Positions 47,839 to 57,492 are shown, counted from the stretch's first letter. The stretch: 64,000 nt of DNA from Pseudomonas citri (GCF_025336485.1 NZ_JAODAB010000023.1:33615-97614); one strand, 5' to 3'. The notes: generated by a model from the letters alone, not told the origin. Translations and numbers: made by a program.

Positions 47839-50388
47839 CTACCCCATCATCCCCATGACCTTGGCCTTCGCGACCGCTTGTGTACGCCGTTGCACTCCCA
47901 ACTTGCTGTGGATTCGACGGGTATGGGTTTTTACCGTGTGCAAGGAGATGAACAACCGTTCGGCGATCTGCTGATTGGAATGACCTTGCGCAATCAACTC
48001 CAGGACTTGCAACTCGCGGTGACTGAGCAAGGGCTCTTCGGTCGTCGTCGCTGGCTCGCTGCCCCCTGGCGACACGGCCTGCTGCAATAACCCGGGCTGG
48101 CGCAAACCCAGCTCACGCAAGGCTTGCTGGGCGCGCCAACAGACCACTCGTTCGCGCGCCTCTTGCAACAGTGAGCGTGCCAGGCAAGGGTCTGCGGACA
48201 GCCAGGCGACCTCCGCCAGCGCCAGGTGCAGTTCGGCTTCCAGGGCATGCATTTCACAGCGTTGCGCCTGCTCGATCATGACCATGAGCCGGGCTTGCGG
48301 ATCCGATGCCCGCCCCAGATAGACCTCGGCCAGCACCAGCAGGTATTCGAGTCGGGGAATCAGCTCCAGGGTCGCGGGAGGCGCGTGCCTGGCCTGCGGC
48401 CCCCGAAAATGCCGCAGGACCCGGGTCAGGGCTTCATGGGCCAGCTCCGCACGCCCTTGCTGCAACCAGAACTGGCAGCTGGTTTGCAATAACACGCCGC
48501 GGTACACGGTGTCAGGAATATGCCGCTGCTGCATGATCCGCTCGGCATCGCGCAGTTGCCTGAACGCCTCGCCATAATCCCCCTGGTTAGCAGCCAGGCT
48601 GGCCTTGCCCAAAAAACCGTACAGCGCTTGCTTATCCTGATTGTGCAAGCTTGCGTCCAAGCCGGCTTGGAATTGCTCGGCGGCCTGCTCTTCAAGCCCC
48701 ATGCGCAACGCCAGACGTCCCCGCCGCAGAGCGATACGCCCCAGCAGCGCAGAAAAATCCTGGCCTGGTTTATCGAGCAACAGTTGGACCGCCTCCAGCA
48801 GATGATCCGCCCGATGGGGAGCGCCACGCTGCTCCAGCACTTGGGCATGATCGAGCTCCAGCAAGCCCTCGAACACCAGCGAGCCTTGTGCACGCGCCAG
48901 GCATAACGCCTGGCGATTGGTCCAGTGGGCAGAAGCCAGTTCGCCGCTGAGCAGCGCTTGCTGCGTCAACCCCATCAGGCACAGCAGCCGCAGGGCCCAG
49001 GCTTGCGGATCCAGGCTGGCCTGGGCCTGGAGGAAGTGCTCGCGAGCCTGTCCGCCATCCCCCGAGAGGTGCAGCAACCAGCCTCGCAGGACCTGCCATC
49101 GGGCGATCAACTGTCGCTGCAAGGCGGCCGACGGCTGCGGCGCGAACCTGGCCAGTTGTTCGATGCACACCGACGCCTGGTCGAAGCGTCCGGCGAATAA
49201 CAGGGCCGCAGTCACCAGCCCCACCGATTGTGGAGTCCCCAGTGCCAGCGCTTCGCCCTGGCGGTCATGCAAACTCAGCAACAGCACCATATTCTGGCGC
49301 TGCAAGACGTGCTCGAAACTCAGGTGCTGCAAAAAACTGACGGCGGCCTCGAACTCCTCCGCGTGCATGGCCTGTTCGAACGCCATCTGCCAGTCCTGCT
49401 CGGCCGCGAACCATTGGCAGGCCCGGCGATGCCAGGAGCGCCCTTGCGGCCAGGGCTCTTCGCGCACCAGCCGGGCCAGGGCGGGGAAGATGTGCAGCCA
49501 GTCCGCAGACTGTTCCCAGGGTTCGATGAAGCACCCCAAGTCCAATAATTCAGGCAGGCATTCGGCACCCACCGTGTCGCCGAACAAATGTTCGCACAGC
49601 CGGGCGTTGAAACGTGGCAGATGCGCCAGCACCCGCCAGGCCTGCGCCAGATCTGGCGTCAACGAGCCGAACAGCTCGTATTCCAGATAGTCGGGCAAGG
49701 TGCCCGCACGTCCTGGCGAGGCGTGGCGGCGCGCCCATTCGCAGCGCTCGAGCAAGGCCAGGCGCACCCCGGCGCACCAGCCTGCGCTGCGCTGTATCAC
49801 TTCGCGGGCAGTACGGGCCGCCTCAGGAACAGGTAGATGACCGAGCAACGCCTGGACATCGTCGGCGGTGAATGCCAACGCCCGGGCATCGAACTCGTGC
49901 AATTCATCGTCGAGCAACAGCCGCGGCCAGTTGCAATGGGGGCGGCGACGTCCGTTCAGCCACAGGTGCAGCGCCGGACTGCTGGTGCTCAACAGACGGT
50001 CGAGCAACTGGTCCAATTCGGGATTCGCTACCCGGCAGTAATCATCCAGGAACAGCCAGGTCGGCGCCTGCAAGCGCGCCAGGTGCGCCAACAACCCCGC
50101 CTCATCCAGCGGCGGCAAGCCGAAGGCCTGCCCCAGTTGCTCGCACAGTTGCCCGGCGCTCAGTGCAACGCCGCCCAACGGTAGCCAATGCAGCCGACAA
50201 TCGGCGGGCGCTTGCAGGAAACATTCGGCGAACAACGCGCTCTTGCCACTGCCTGCCGGTGCGCAAAGCAGCTTTACCCGCGCCTCGGAAGTCAGCAACG
50301 GCTCGCTCAAGGACCGCCGTGGCACGTGGATGGAGGATAGGCGAGGCAGCAATCCAGGACGGTCCGGACACGGTGTCATGGCGGTCAT
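47839..50388 (-). CDS. MalT-type LuxR-family transcriptional regulator (STAND ATPase)
   Basis: The 849-residue protein has an N-terminal P-loop ATPase (Walker A APAGSGKSA near residues 42-50), a long middle region of helical TPR-like repeats, and a C-terminal LuxR helix-turn-helix (SHRELQVLELIAQGHSNQQIAERLFISLHTVKTHTRRI). This is the MalT-type architecture: a signal-dependent ATP-binding activator. It lies downstream of the DUF1302-DUF1329 gene pair on the same strand, but a strong terminator separates them. Regulation of that pair is plausible. ATG 50388 is used; a second ATG three codons later is possible. Confidence 0.88.
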   Translation of the reverse strand: MTAMTPCPDRPGLLPRLSSIHVPRRSLSEPLLTSEARVKLLCAPAGSGKSALFAECFLQAPADCRLHWLPLGGVALSAGQLCEQLGQAFGLPPLDEAGLLAHLARLQAPTWLFLDDYCRVANPELDQLLDRLLSTSSPALHLWLNGRRRPHCNWPRLLLDDELHEFDARALAFTADDVQALLGHLPVPEAARTAREVIQRSAGWCAGVRLALLERCEWARRHASPGRAGTLPDYLEYELFGSLTPDLAQAWRVLAHLPRFNARLCEHLFGDTVGAECLPELLDLGCFIEPWEQSADWLHIFPALARLVREEPWPQGRSWHRRACQWFAAEQDWQMAFEQAMHAEEFEAAVSFLQHLSFEHVLQRQNMVLLLSLHDRQGEALALGTPQSVGLVTAALLFAGRFDQASVCIEQLARFAPQPSAALQRQLIARWQVLRGWLLHLSGDGGQAREHFLQAQASLDPQAWALRLLCLMGLTQQALLSGELASAHWTNRQALCLARAQGSLVFEGLLELDHAQVLEQRGAPHRADHLLEAVQLLLDKPGQDFSALLGRIALRRGRLALRMGLEEQAAEQFQAGLDASLHNQDKQALYGFLGKASLAANQGDYGEAFRQLRDAERIMQQRHIPDTVYRGVLLQTSCQFWLQQGRAELAHEALTRVLRHFRGPQARHAPPATLELIPRLEYLLVLAEVYLGRASDPQARLMVMIEQAQRCEMHALEAELHLALAEVAWLSADPCLARSLLQEARERVVCWRAQQALRELGLRQPGLLQQAVSPGGSEPATTTEEPLLSHRELQVLELIAQGHSNQQIAERLFISLHTVKTHTRRIHSKLGVQRRTQAVAKAKVMGMMG

Positions 50389-50479
50389 GTGCGAAGGCCC
50401 TTTTTTATTGTTCTCCCATCACCCTAGTCCTGTGTCGCCGACCTTTGGAGAAGTATTCAGCGCGCTGATTGGGGCCCAT

Positions 50480-50512
50480 AAAAAAACGACCGGCAGGAGG
50501 GTTGCCGGTCGA
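50480..50512 (-). terminator. Terminator of the DUF1302-DUF1329 operon
   Basis: CGACCGGCA/TGCCGGTCG stem with GGAGGGT loop and seven T on the minus strand. Confidence 0.82.
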
Positions 50513-50561
50513 TCACGATTGCGCAAGCCAGACACACCTTGCGCTGACTAAGAGAATTTCA

Positions 50562-50590
50562 TCTGTGAGAGCAAGGCTTGCTCCCACAGA
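50562..50590. repeat. REP-type palindrome
   Basis: CTGTGAGAGCAAG and CTTGCTCCCACAG are imperfect inverted arms of the GTGGGAGCAAGC REP family, located just after the DUF1329 gene. Confidence 0.7.
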
Positions 50591-50625
50591 TAAATTCCAC
50601 CGTTTTCCTTCCAACCGTCAGGCCG

Positions 50626-51993
50626 TTACCGAACCCCCGTCGAACGCAACGCCGCCGGCGTGTAGTCGGCCGCCCTGGCTTCGAACCCGTATTCGTAGCT
50701 GTGTTTCTCTTCGTTCTTCATCCCCAGCGCGATGTAGCGGCCGGCGATGAGGTCGTAGAGCGTCTCGAGGGTGTAGGCGGGGTTCTGGTGATCGTAATAG
50801 AACTGCGCATGACCTTCGGCCACGCGCCATAGCTGGCCGCGACCATCATAGTGATCCACCAGCGCCGCCTGCCAGCTGTCTTCATCGAAGTACATGTGGC
50901 GCTTGGCGTAGATATGTCGCTCGCTGGGCTTGACCGTACCGACCACTTCCCAGACCCGGTGCAACTCGTAGCGGGTCAGGTCCTGGTTGATGTGGCCTGC
51001 CTTGATCACATCGTCGTACTTGAGGTTTGGCGAATCGAGCTTGTAGCTGTTGTAGGGGATGTACATTTCCTTCTTGCCGACCAGTTTCCAGTCGTAGCGA
51101 TCCGGGGCGCCGGAGAACAGGTCGAAGTTGTCGGAAGTACGCAGCCCGTCGGCGGCGGTGCCCGGGCCGTCATAGGCCACTTGCGGGGCGCGACGCACAC
51201 GACGCTGGCCGGCGTTGTAGATCCAGGCCAGGCGCGGCTCCTTCACCTGGTCGAGGGTCTCATGCACCAGCAGCACGTTGCCGGCCAGGCGTGCAGGGGC
51301 GGTAACCTCCTGCTTGAAATAGGTCAGCACGTTGCTGGCTTTTTCCGGATCGGCGTCCTTGATCAGGAACGGCACGGCCGCTTCCTCTTCGAAACGGATC
51401 GGCGTGAAGCTGCCGTTGGTCTGCGGTGTAGCCTGGGTGATGATGCGCCGCAGGTTGCCACCGTGATAACGGGTGATGTGGTTCCAGATGACTTCCACAC
51501 CGTTCTTGGGAATCGGAAACGCGTAGTAGCGGTTACCGGTGAAGTTGGCCAGGCCGTTACCGTCGTTGATCGCGGTGACATTCAACGCGCTGCGCTTGGC
51601 CGACTCATAGATCTCCGGCGGCAGGCCAACGCTGCGGTGGGTCGGGTAGACCGGAATCCTGTAGGTCTCGGGGTAGCGCTTGAACATCGCGACCTGGCCT
51701 TCGGAAAGTTTGTCCTTGTACTTGTCCACGGTCGCGGCGGTGATGATGAACAACGGTTTTTCATTGGCGAACGGATCGGCCAGAAACCCCTTGCTGTCCA
51801 CGGCGCCGGCGTTCTTGGGAATGCCACCGGTCCAGGCCGGGATCGAGCCATCGGCGTTGCCGGCCTTTTCCGCGCCCAATGGCGTGAGGCTGCTGCCCAG
51901 TTTGTTCGCTTCATCCGGCGAAACCGCCGCCATCACGTTCGCGGCCAGCAGGCTCAAGGCCAGGGCACCGCATTGCAGGATCATCTTGCGCAT
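50626..51993 (-). CDS. DUF1329 family secreted/outer-membrane protein
   Basis: The 455-residue protein has a cleavable signal peptide (MRKMILQCGALALSLLAANVMAA). The mature part begins VSPDEANKLGSSLTPLGAEKAGNADGSIPAWTGGI and contains KKEMYIPYNSYKL and WEVVGTVKPSERHIYAKRHMYFDED, all typical of DUF1329. The family is LolA/LolB-like in fold and nearly always adjacent to a DUF1302 gene. The pair is often found with lipid or hydrophobic-substrate catabolism. It follows the DUF1302 gene by 22 bp. Confidence 0.88.
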   Translation of the reverse strand: MRKMILQCGALALSLLAANVMAAVSPDEANKLGSSLTPLGAEKAGNADGSIPAWTGGIPKNAGAVDSKGFLADPFANEKPLFIITAATVDKYKDKLSEGQVAMFKRYPETYRIPVYPTHRSVGLPPEIYESAKRSALNVTAINDGNGLANFTGNRYYAFPIPKNGVEVIWNHITRYHGGNLRRIITQATPQTNGSFTPIRFEEEAAVPFLIKDADPEKASNVLTYFKQEVTAPARLAGNVLLVHETLDQVKEPRLAWIYNAGQRRVRRAPQVAYDGPGTAADGLRTSDNFDLFSGAPDRYDWKLVGKKEMYIPYNSYKLDSPNLKYDDVIKAGHINQDLTRYELHRVWEVVGTVKPSERHIYAKRHMYFDEDSWQAALVDHYDGRGQLWRVAEGHAQFYYDHQNPAYTLETLYDLIAGRYIALGMKNEEKHSYEYGFEARAADYTPAALRSTGVR

Positions 51994-52015
51994 AGGGTTT
52001 TCCTTGTCAGCCGGA

Positions 52016-53809
52016 TCAGAAGTTCACGCCAAAGCTCAACGCGAGGAAGTCGCGGTCTTTGAGAACGTTGTAATCGCCGCCGAAAAAGTCGGTGTAGCTC
52101 AGGCTGGCGGTGTAGGTGTTGCGGTAGTCGGCATCGACACCGACGCTGATGGCCTTGGCGCCTTCGTTGAACAAGCCGTTGGGACCATAGCCCGCCACGT
52201 CATGGGACCAGGACAGGTTGGGCTTGAAGTTGATACCGGCGATCACGTTGGAGTAATCGAGAATCGCCCGGGCGCGATAGCCCCATGAGGTCGAGGTGAC
52301 AAAGCCGTCGGTGTCGCCATTGAAGCCGTATTGGCCGTAGACCGAATCGCGGCCGTAACGCAGCTTGTCCTTGGACTCCAGCCCACCGACGTGCACCACT
52401 GCCGCCTCGCCTACCAGGGTCAGGCGATCGGCGCCCAGTACCTGGTCGAAGAAGTGGGTCATGGTGCTCTGGACCTGGGTGATTTCCTTGCGACGGTAGC
52501 CGGTGTTGTCGGCACCCGCCGAAGTGGCAATGGGCGATGCCGCGCCCCCGGCAATCGGATTGAGCAGGGCCAGCGTCAGGTCGTTGGTGTTGAGCTGCAC
52601 CGGCGCGTTGGGGCGGTAGCTGATTTCCCCGGTCCACGCGGTACCGGTGGGCAACGTGGTGGAGAAACTGGCGCCGTACAGACGGATGTCCTCGGGGTAC
52701 TCAAGGTAGTACTGGCCGCGTCCCAGCATCACGCTTTGCGCCACGCCCGCACCGCTACCGGGAAAGATACCGTTGGCCGTCGCGATAATCCCCGGCAGCG
52801 CCGCCAGCGTCGAGCTACCGGCGGTGATGGTGCCGACGGTAGGCGTTCGGCTGTGGTAGTTCATGAAATACAGGCCGTACTCGGTATCGTCACCAAGCCA
52901 GCGCAACGCCGTGCCCCACTGGCCGGAGTCACGGGCGTCACGATCACCGCTGCGGGGAATGATCACCCCTTCGCTGGAGACCTGGATGCCCTGGCCAAAC
53001 GCCTGGGTCAACGGCACGAAAGGCGCAACGGCCGGGCTCCCCACCGTGTAGCCGGTGGTGCAACCGTCCGCCACCACATCATTGCCGAAGAACGTGCCAC
53101 AGTTGTCGACGACCGTCTGGTCCCACTCCAGTTGGTAGAAGCCTTCGATGGTGAGCTTGTCGGTCAGCCCCTGGGAGGCGAACAACATGTTCACCGGGAT
53201 CAGGCCTTCCTTGATCTCGGCGCCCGGACGGCGGAACGCGGAGACGTCCACCGGGTTGATGCTGTTGATGGAGTTGCCGATGAAAGTGCTTTCCCCCCAA
53301 CTGACCACCTGTTTGCCGGCACGCACCGTGCCCGGTAGATCGGCGATGGAATAGTTGTGGTAGACGAAAGCATCGAGGATCTCTGCCCCGGACGACTTGG
53401 CGCCCTCTTTTCGATTGCTGTCGCTGATGTCCTTGAACGGACGGCTTTCGTCCTTGAGCTCGAAGTCATACCAATACTTGCCGCGCACAAACACACCGGT
53501 GTCGCCGTACTTGAGCTCGAGGTCGTGCAGGCCCTTGAAGATCTTGGAGTAGGTTTCACCTTTCTTGAAATTCAACCGTCCGTCATCACCGGTGGACGAT
53601 TGGCCCCTGCCGCCGTTGACGGTGCCGATCAGGTCCTTGTCGGCATCGCTCATGCCCCAGCTCGCGCCCACGGACAACGAGGAGTCGAATTGCCCCTCGA
53701 TCTCGCCAATGTTGAAAGAAACGGCCTGCGCCTGGGCGCAGCAACCCAACGCCACCGCGATGGCCAGCGCCCGCGGTTTGAAGATGGCGCGCATTGTTAT
53801 TGTTGTCAT
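52016..53809 (-). CDS. DUF1302 family outer-membrane protein
   Basis: The 597-residue protein has a signal peptide (MRAIFKPRALAIAVALGCCAQAQA). The mature part has alternating beta-strand character, with the start SFNIGEIEGQFDSSLSVGASWGM and end SYTDFFGGDYNVLKDRDFLALSFGVNF; the final aromatic Phe fits an outer-membrane beta-barrel. DUF1302 proteins are thought to be barrel porins for hydrophobic compounds. ATG 53809 follows GGGGAAG; ATG 53794 is the alternative. First gene of the pair. Confidence 0.86.
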   Translation of the reverse strand: MTTITMRAIFKPRALAIAVALGCCAQAQAVSFNIGEIEGQFDSSLSVGASWGMSDADKDLIGTVNGGRGQSSTGDDGRLNFKKGETYSKIFKGLHDLELKYGDTGVFVRGKYWYDFELKDESRPFKDISDSNRKEGAKSSGAEILDAFVYHNYSIADLPGTVRAGKQVVSWGESTFIGNSINSINPVDVSAFRRPGAEIKEGLIPVNMLFASQGLTDKLTIEGFYQLEWDQTVVDNCGTFFGNDVVADGCTTGYTVGSPAVAPFVPLTQAFGQGIQVSSEGVIIPRSGDRDARDSGQWGTALRWLGDDTEYGLYFMNYHSRTPTVGTITAGSSTLAALPGIIATANGIFPGSGAGVAQSVMLGRGQYYLEYPEDIRLYGASFSTTLPTGTAWTGEISYRPNAPVQLNTNDLTLALLNPIAGGAASPIATSAGADNTGYRRKEITQVQSTMTHFFDQVLGADRLTLVGEAAVVHVGGLESKDKLRYGRDSVYGQYGFNGDTDGFVTSTSWGYRARAILDYSNVIAGINFKPNLSWSHDVAGYGPNGLFNEGAKAISVGVDADYRNTYTASLSYTDFFGGDYNVLKDRDFLALSFGVNF

Positions 53810-54461
53810 GCGTCTTCCCCGGTGAGTGACAGAGGCTTCACCCTACTGCCGCACGCCGGGGGCGATAAGCGCACCAAGGGGGTATTCGCACTGTCGCCCG
53901 AAAGGATTACAGCCCAGTCCGGACGGGCCTTTGCGACGGGCATGAGCGCACTGGATGATGGATTATCAGTGCCACGCATAATCACCCCGCCAGCCCGACT
54001 GTTGCGTGCCCTGCAACGGTGCATGTCCGGATCCGGGCTGTTTCCCCAGCGGCCCGCCGCCTATGCTGGCCGGGCTTGCAAGACAACGGGCCTGCAAGCC
54101 TGAGTCGCCACGGCATCCCTCATGCCTGGCGCACCGTCTTTCGGATGAATCGCTGCATGGACTCATCATCCCCGTGTTCACTGGCGTTGGTTTCTAGCTC
54201 CTGGCCACGTCATGCTTGGGCCGCTGCATGTGCAGCGGCCTTTTTTATGGGCGACTGTTTTTCGGACAAGTTTCCAGGCAAATTCAGTTATCCAAAAAAC
54301 GCGTCCATTTCCTTACTTATACGAACAGTCAATTCTCAAACGTTCAAACGCTTGCTCCTACAACAAAGCAGGAAACCCACTACAAACCCATTGAAAATCC
54401 ACTGATAGGCTGAAAGTCAGTCGCAGCACCCAGCTTCGACTTCAATTCAGTGAGGTTTTTC
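53810..54461. other. Intergenic region with an orphan terminator
   Basis: About 650 bp without a supported gene. 53810-54200 is GC-rich and holds only arginine/proline-rich shadow frames. At 54219-54246 there is a perfect terminator on the plus strand. 54250-54440 is AT-rich and is the probable promoter of the amidase gene. Confidence 0.5.
54219..54246 (+). terminator. Orphan plus-strand terminator
   Basis: GGCCGCTGCA/TGCAGCGGCC, a 10-bp perfect stem with 2-nt centre, followed by six T. No plus-strand gene lies upstream for several kilobases, so it may end an unannotated short transcript. Confidence 0.75.
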
Positions 54462-55229
54462 ATGGTGCCCATCGACAACAGCCGCTATCGATCCAGAAAA
54501 GGCTACAACAGCCGAATCCGTTTCCTGGTTTTCCATTACACAGCCGGTAACTTTTCATCCTCTGTCAACGCCCTGACCGGCGCCTCGGTCAGTGCCCATT
54601 ATCTGATTCCGGACATCACCGATCCCAGTTATCTGAACGCCGGCTTCAAAGACCAACAGATATTCAACCTGGTGGACGAAAGCCAGCGCGCCTGGCATGC
54701 AGGGGTGAGCAGTTGGGGTGGGCGAAGTAATCTGAATGACACTTCGATTGGCGTTGAGATCGTCAATCTCGCCAGCGATCACCAAGGGCAATTTACTTTC
54801 CCGCCTTATGAGGCTCGGCAAATCGAGGCGATCGAAGACTTGGCGTTGGACATTCTCAAGCGTTATCCGGACATCAGCCCGGTCAATGTGGTCGCACATT
54901 CGGACATTGCCGCCGGGCGAAAGAGCGATCCGGGCCCGATGTTTCCCTGGCAGGCGCTGTACGCCAAGGGCATCGGCGCCTGGTTCGATGCGCCTACGCA
55001 AAAGGCCTACACGCAGGCGTACCAATGCAATGGATTGCCAACGCGCGAGCAATTGCTCGGGCTGTTCAAGAAATATGGCTACGACACTTCGGCCGCCGCG
55101 ACGGGTGCAGGTTTTCAGCGGCTGGTGCGCGCCTTTCAACTGCACTTTCGTCCGGCGAACCATGACGGGGTCATGGATATCGAGACCGCCGCGAACCTCG
55201 CGGCGCTGGTGAAGAAATACTTCCCCTGA
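54462..55229 (+). CDS. ampDh3: N-acetylmuramoyl-L-alanine amidase, AmpDh3/AmiD type
   Basis: The 255-residue protein cleaves the bond between MurNAc and L-Ala in peptidoglycan or its fragments. The amidase_2 domain (about 15-165) shows zinc ligands in RFLVFHYTA and VAHSDIAAGRKSDPGP, with NLNDTSIGVEIVN as substrate region. A C-terminal peptidoglycan-binding helical domain (about 180-250) follows. Length and sequence are close to P. aeruginosa AmpDh3. There is no signal peptide; AmpDh3 of P. aeruginosa is reported to act in the periplasm and as a type VI secretion effector. GTGAGG lies before ATG 54462; an in-frame GTG at 54450 is possible. Confidence 0.88.
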   Translation: MVPIDNSRYRSRKGYNSRIRFLVFHYTAGNFSSSVNALTGASVSAHYLIPDITDPSYLNAGFKDQQIFNLVDESQRAWHAGVSSWGGRSNLNDTSIGVEIVNLASDHQGQFTFPPYEARQIEAIEDLALDILKRYPDISPVNVVAHSDIAAGRKSDPGPMFPWQALYAKGIGAWFDAPTQKAYTQAYQCNGLPTREQLLGLFKKYGYDTSAAATGAGFQRLVRAFQLHFRPANHDGVMDIETAANLAALVKKYFP

Positions 55230-55278
55230 CCCCGGTTGCCGTGTCTGACGGTAACGGCAACGGGTCGAGGCAACGAAC

Positions 55279-56190
55279 TCAAACAGCGTAGCGTTGCAGA
55301 TTCGCCATCATTTCCTTCAACGCTTCCAGGTTGTCATTGGGGTGCGCGGCCCCCTCGAAATCACAGATCTGCTGCCAATGGGCGGCGACGTCTTCGGGCG
55401 TAAATCCTTTGCGCGGGTCAAAGCCGGCCCCCAGGCTGCGCTCCCAGCGTACCTTGCCCATCCAGCCGCCGCCCACTTCGAACAAGCCGGAGGTTTCCTG
55501 GCAGGCTTCGCTGGTCAGGTACACCACCAGCGGACTGACGAGTTCGGGCTTGAGCTGTTCGAAGACCTGCGGCGGGATCAGGCCTTCGGTCATGCGGGTG
55601 CCACCGGTGGGGGCGATGGCGTTGACCAGGATATTGTTCTTGCGGCCCTCGATTGCCAGCGTGCGGGTCAGGCCGTAAAGGCCGAGCTTGGCCATACCGT
55701 AGTTGGATTGGCCGAAGTTGCCGTAGATGCCGGACGTGGACGCGGTGAAGATCACCCGCCCGTAGTTCTGTTCGCGCAGATGCGGCCAGGCCGCGCGGGT
55801 GACTTTGTAGGCCCCCTCGACGTGGACGCGGTAGACCAGGTCCCAGTCGGTGTCGTCCATTTTGTGGAACGTCTTGTCCCGCAGGATGCCGGCGTTGTTG
55901 ACCACCACGTCGACGCGACCGAACGCGTCGAGCGCATGTTGCACAAGCTTGTCGCCATCGGTGACCGAGTCATGGTTGGCCTCGGCGATGCCACCCGCCT
56001 CGCGGATTTCGGCGACCACCCGGTCTGCCGCCGAGGCATTGGCCCCTTCGCCCTGCGCCGAACCGCCAAGGTCATTGACCAGCACCTTCGCGCCTTGCCT
56101 GGCGAACAGCAACGCATGGGCGCGCCCCAGGCCACCGCCGGCTCCGGTGACGATCACGACTTTATCTTCGAAGCGCACAGACTCACTCAT
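55279..56190 (-). CDS. Short-chain dehydrogenase/reductase, peroxisomal-hydroxyacyl-CoA-dehydrogenase-like
   Basis: The 303-residue protein is a classical SDR. The cofactor motif TGAGGGLGR lies at about 14-22. The active-site Tyr-x-x-x-Lys is in SNYGMAKLG, with the Ser in FTASTSGIYGN. NDLGGSAQGEGANASAAD resembles the (3R)-hydroxyacyl-CoA dehydrogenase part of MFE-2. A C-terminal extension (GFDPRKGFTPEDVAAHWQQI) is common in that group. It likely oxidises a hydroxyacyl-CoA. GGAG lies before ATG 56190. Confidence 0.87.
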   Translation of the reverse strand: MSESVRFEDKVVIVTGAGGGLGRAHALLFARQGAKVLVNDLGGSAQGEGANASAADRVVAEIREAGGIAEANHDSVTDGDKLVQHALDAFGRVDVVVNNAGILRDKTFHKMDDTDWDLVYRVHVEGAYKVTRAAWPHLREQNYGRVIFTASTSGIYGNFGQSNYGMAKLGLYGLTRTLAIEGRKNNILVNAIAPTGGTRMTEGLIPPQVFEQLKPELVSPLVVYLTSEACQETSGLFEVGGGWMGKVRWERSLGAGFDPRKGFTPEDVAAHWQQICDFEGAAHPNDNLEALKEMMANLQRYAV

Positions 56191-56321
56191 GGCAGAACTC
56201 CAGCAGGCCGACAGGACAATGCGTTCGAGTGTCGAACACAAGCCGGGCGCTCACAATCAACTCGATTGGAAGTGAATGGTGACCAATAAGGTGCGGGGAT
56301 GATCCGGTGACTCGGTTAGCG

Positions 56322-56344
56322 CTATCGCGAGCCGGCTCGCGATG
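56322..56344. repeat. REP-type palindrome
   Basis: ATCGCGAGCC/GGCTCGCGAT is a perfect 20-bp palindrome between the SDR gene promoter and the hydrolase stop. Confidence 0.65.
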
Positions 56345-56347
56345 CGG

Positions 56348-57253
56348 TCATGAGCAAGCCATTTGCATGCAAGGGGTCATCAGCGCGTCGCGAAACGCCA
56401 GGTAATGCTTGAGCACCTGCACCGGCGCCTCGGTGTGCGGATAGTGGCCGATACCAGGCAACAGCACCGTGTCGGGGTTTGGGATCTGGGCCTCGTAGCG
56501 TGCCACCATGTGCTCACCGGAAATCGGATCGAACGCCCCGTCGATGACCCGCATCGGCACTTCGCCGCGCTGCATCGCTTGCACCCAGCGATCGCGTTGT
56601 ACACGTCGCTCGGGAATGTAGGCAATGAGTTTGTGCATGATCCGCGGCCCGTCATTGGCCTTTACCAGGCTCCAGAAATCATCCAGCACACTCTCGGTGG
56701 GGCCGGTACGGGGGCCGAAAATCTGCCGAAAATTCTTGACCAGGCTTTGCCGGGAAAACGCTCGCCCCAACAGCCAGCCCAGCGGGCTGAGCAGTAACTT
56801 CTGGGCCAACACCGGACGGTGGGTTTCCGGGAACAGACCGCCATTGAGAAAGACGCAACTGGCGACTTGAATGCGCGCTTCGCCGTGCCGCGCAATCAGT
56901 TCCTGGGCGACGCTGTCCCCGTAATCGTGGGCCAGCACATGCACCGCCCGCCCCACCACCTTCAGGTGCGCCAACAAGGCCTGTTGCAGGTCCGCTTGCT
57001 CCAGCAGGCTGTAGACATGATCCGTCGGTTTGGCGGAATCACCGAAACCGAGCATGTCACAGGCGATGACCCGGTAGCGCTGCGCCAGGGGTTGCCACAG
57101 GTAATGCCAGTCCCAACTCGCGGTGGGAAAACCGTGGATCAGCAGCAAAGGCTCGCCCTGGCCGGCCACCCAGTATCGGATGGCGTGCCCTCGGAACGTG
57201 AAGACCTGGCTACGCTGGCGCCAGATACGCAGGGGAATCTGGGCGATCGGCAT
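56348..57253 (-). CDS. Alpha/beta hydrolase with Asp nucleophile (epoxide hydrolase/MEST-like)
   Basis: The 301-residue protein has the HGFP oxyanion motif (40-43) and the nucleophile elbow AHDYGD with Asp110. The catalytic His lies in GIGHYPHTEAP. An Asp nucleophile with this HDYGD context points to the epoxide hydrolase/haloalkane dehalogenase branch and resembles the MEST-like hydrolases. The substrate is unknown. It is the first gene read from its promoter and stands next to, on the same strand as, the SDR. Confidence 0.85.
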   Translation of the reverse strand: MPIAQIPLRIWRQRSQVFTFRGHAIRYWVAGQGEPLLLIHGFPTASWDWHYLWQPLAQRYRVIACDMLGFGDSAKPTDHVYSLLEQADLQQALLAHLKVVGRAVHVLAHDYGDSVAQELIARHGEARIQVASCVFLNGGLFPETHRPVLAQKLLLSPLGWLLGRAFSRQSLVKNFRQIFGPRTGPTESVLDDFWSLVKANDGPRIMHKLIAYIPERRVQRDRWVQAMQRGEVPMRVIDGAFDPISGEHMVARYEAQIPNPDTVLLPGIGHYPHTEAPVQVLKHYLAFRDALMTPCMQMACS

Positions 57254-57492
57254 CAGGTTTCATACCCTGCACGGTCCACCCGGGCCTGCCAATCGGCCGC
57301 ACGGACCTGCTCCTTGACACCGAGTGTCGGTTGGACGGGGGCTACGCTCACGGTTCAGGCCTCTGGTTTCTTATTATTCGGCTCTGGTTACGAAAATTTC
57401 CTACGCAAGAAAATCAGTCTAGCCAGCTCATCCAAAGGCGCTAGTTGCATTGGCAGCCAGCTTACTGACCGAGCGAGTCACGATAGAGCGCT

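Noticed and set aside
54019..54405. Frame of 128 codons before the amidase gene
   Set aside because: It runs through the perfect terminator at 54219-54246 and has no recognisable features.
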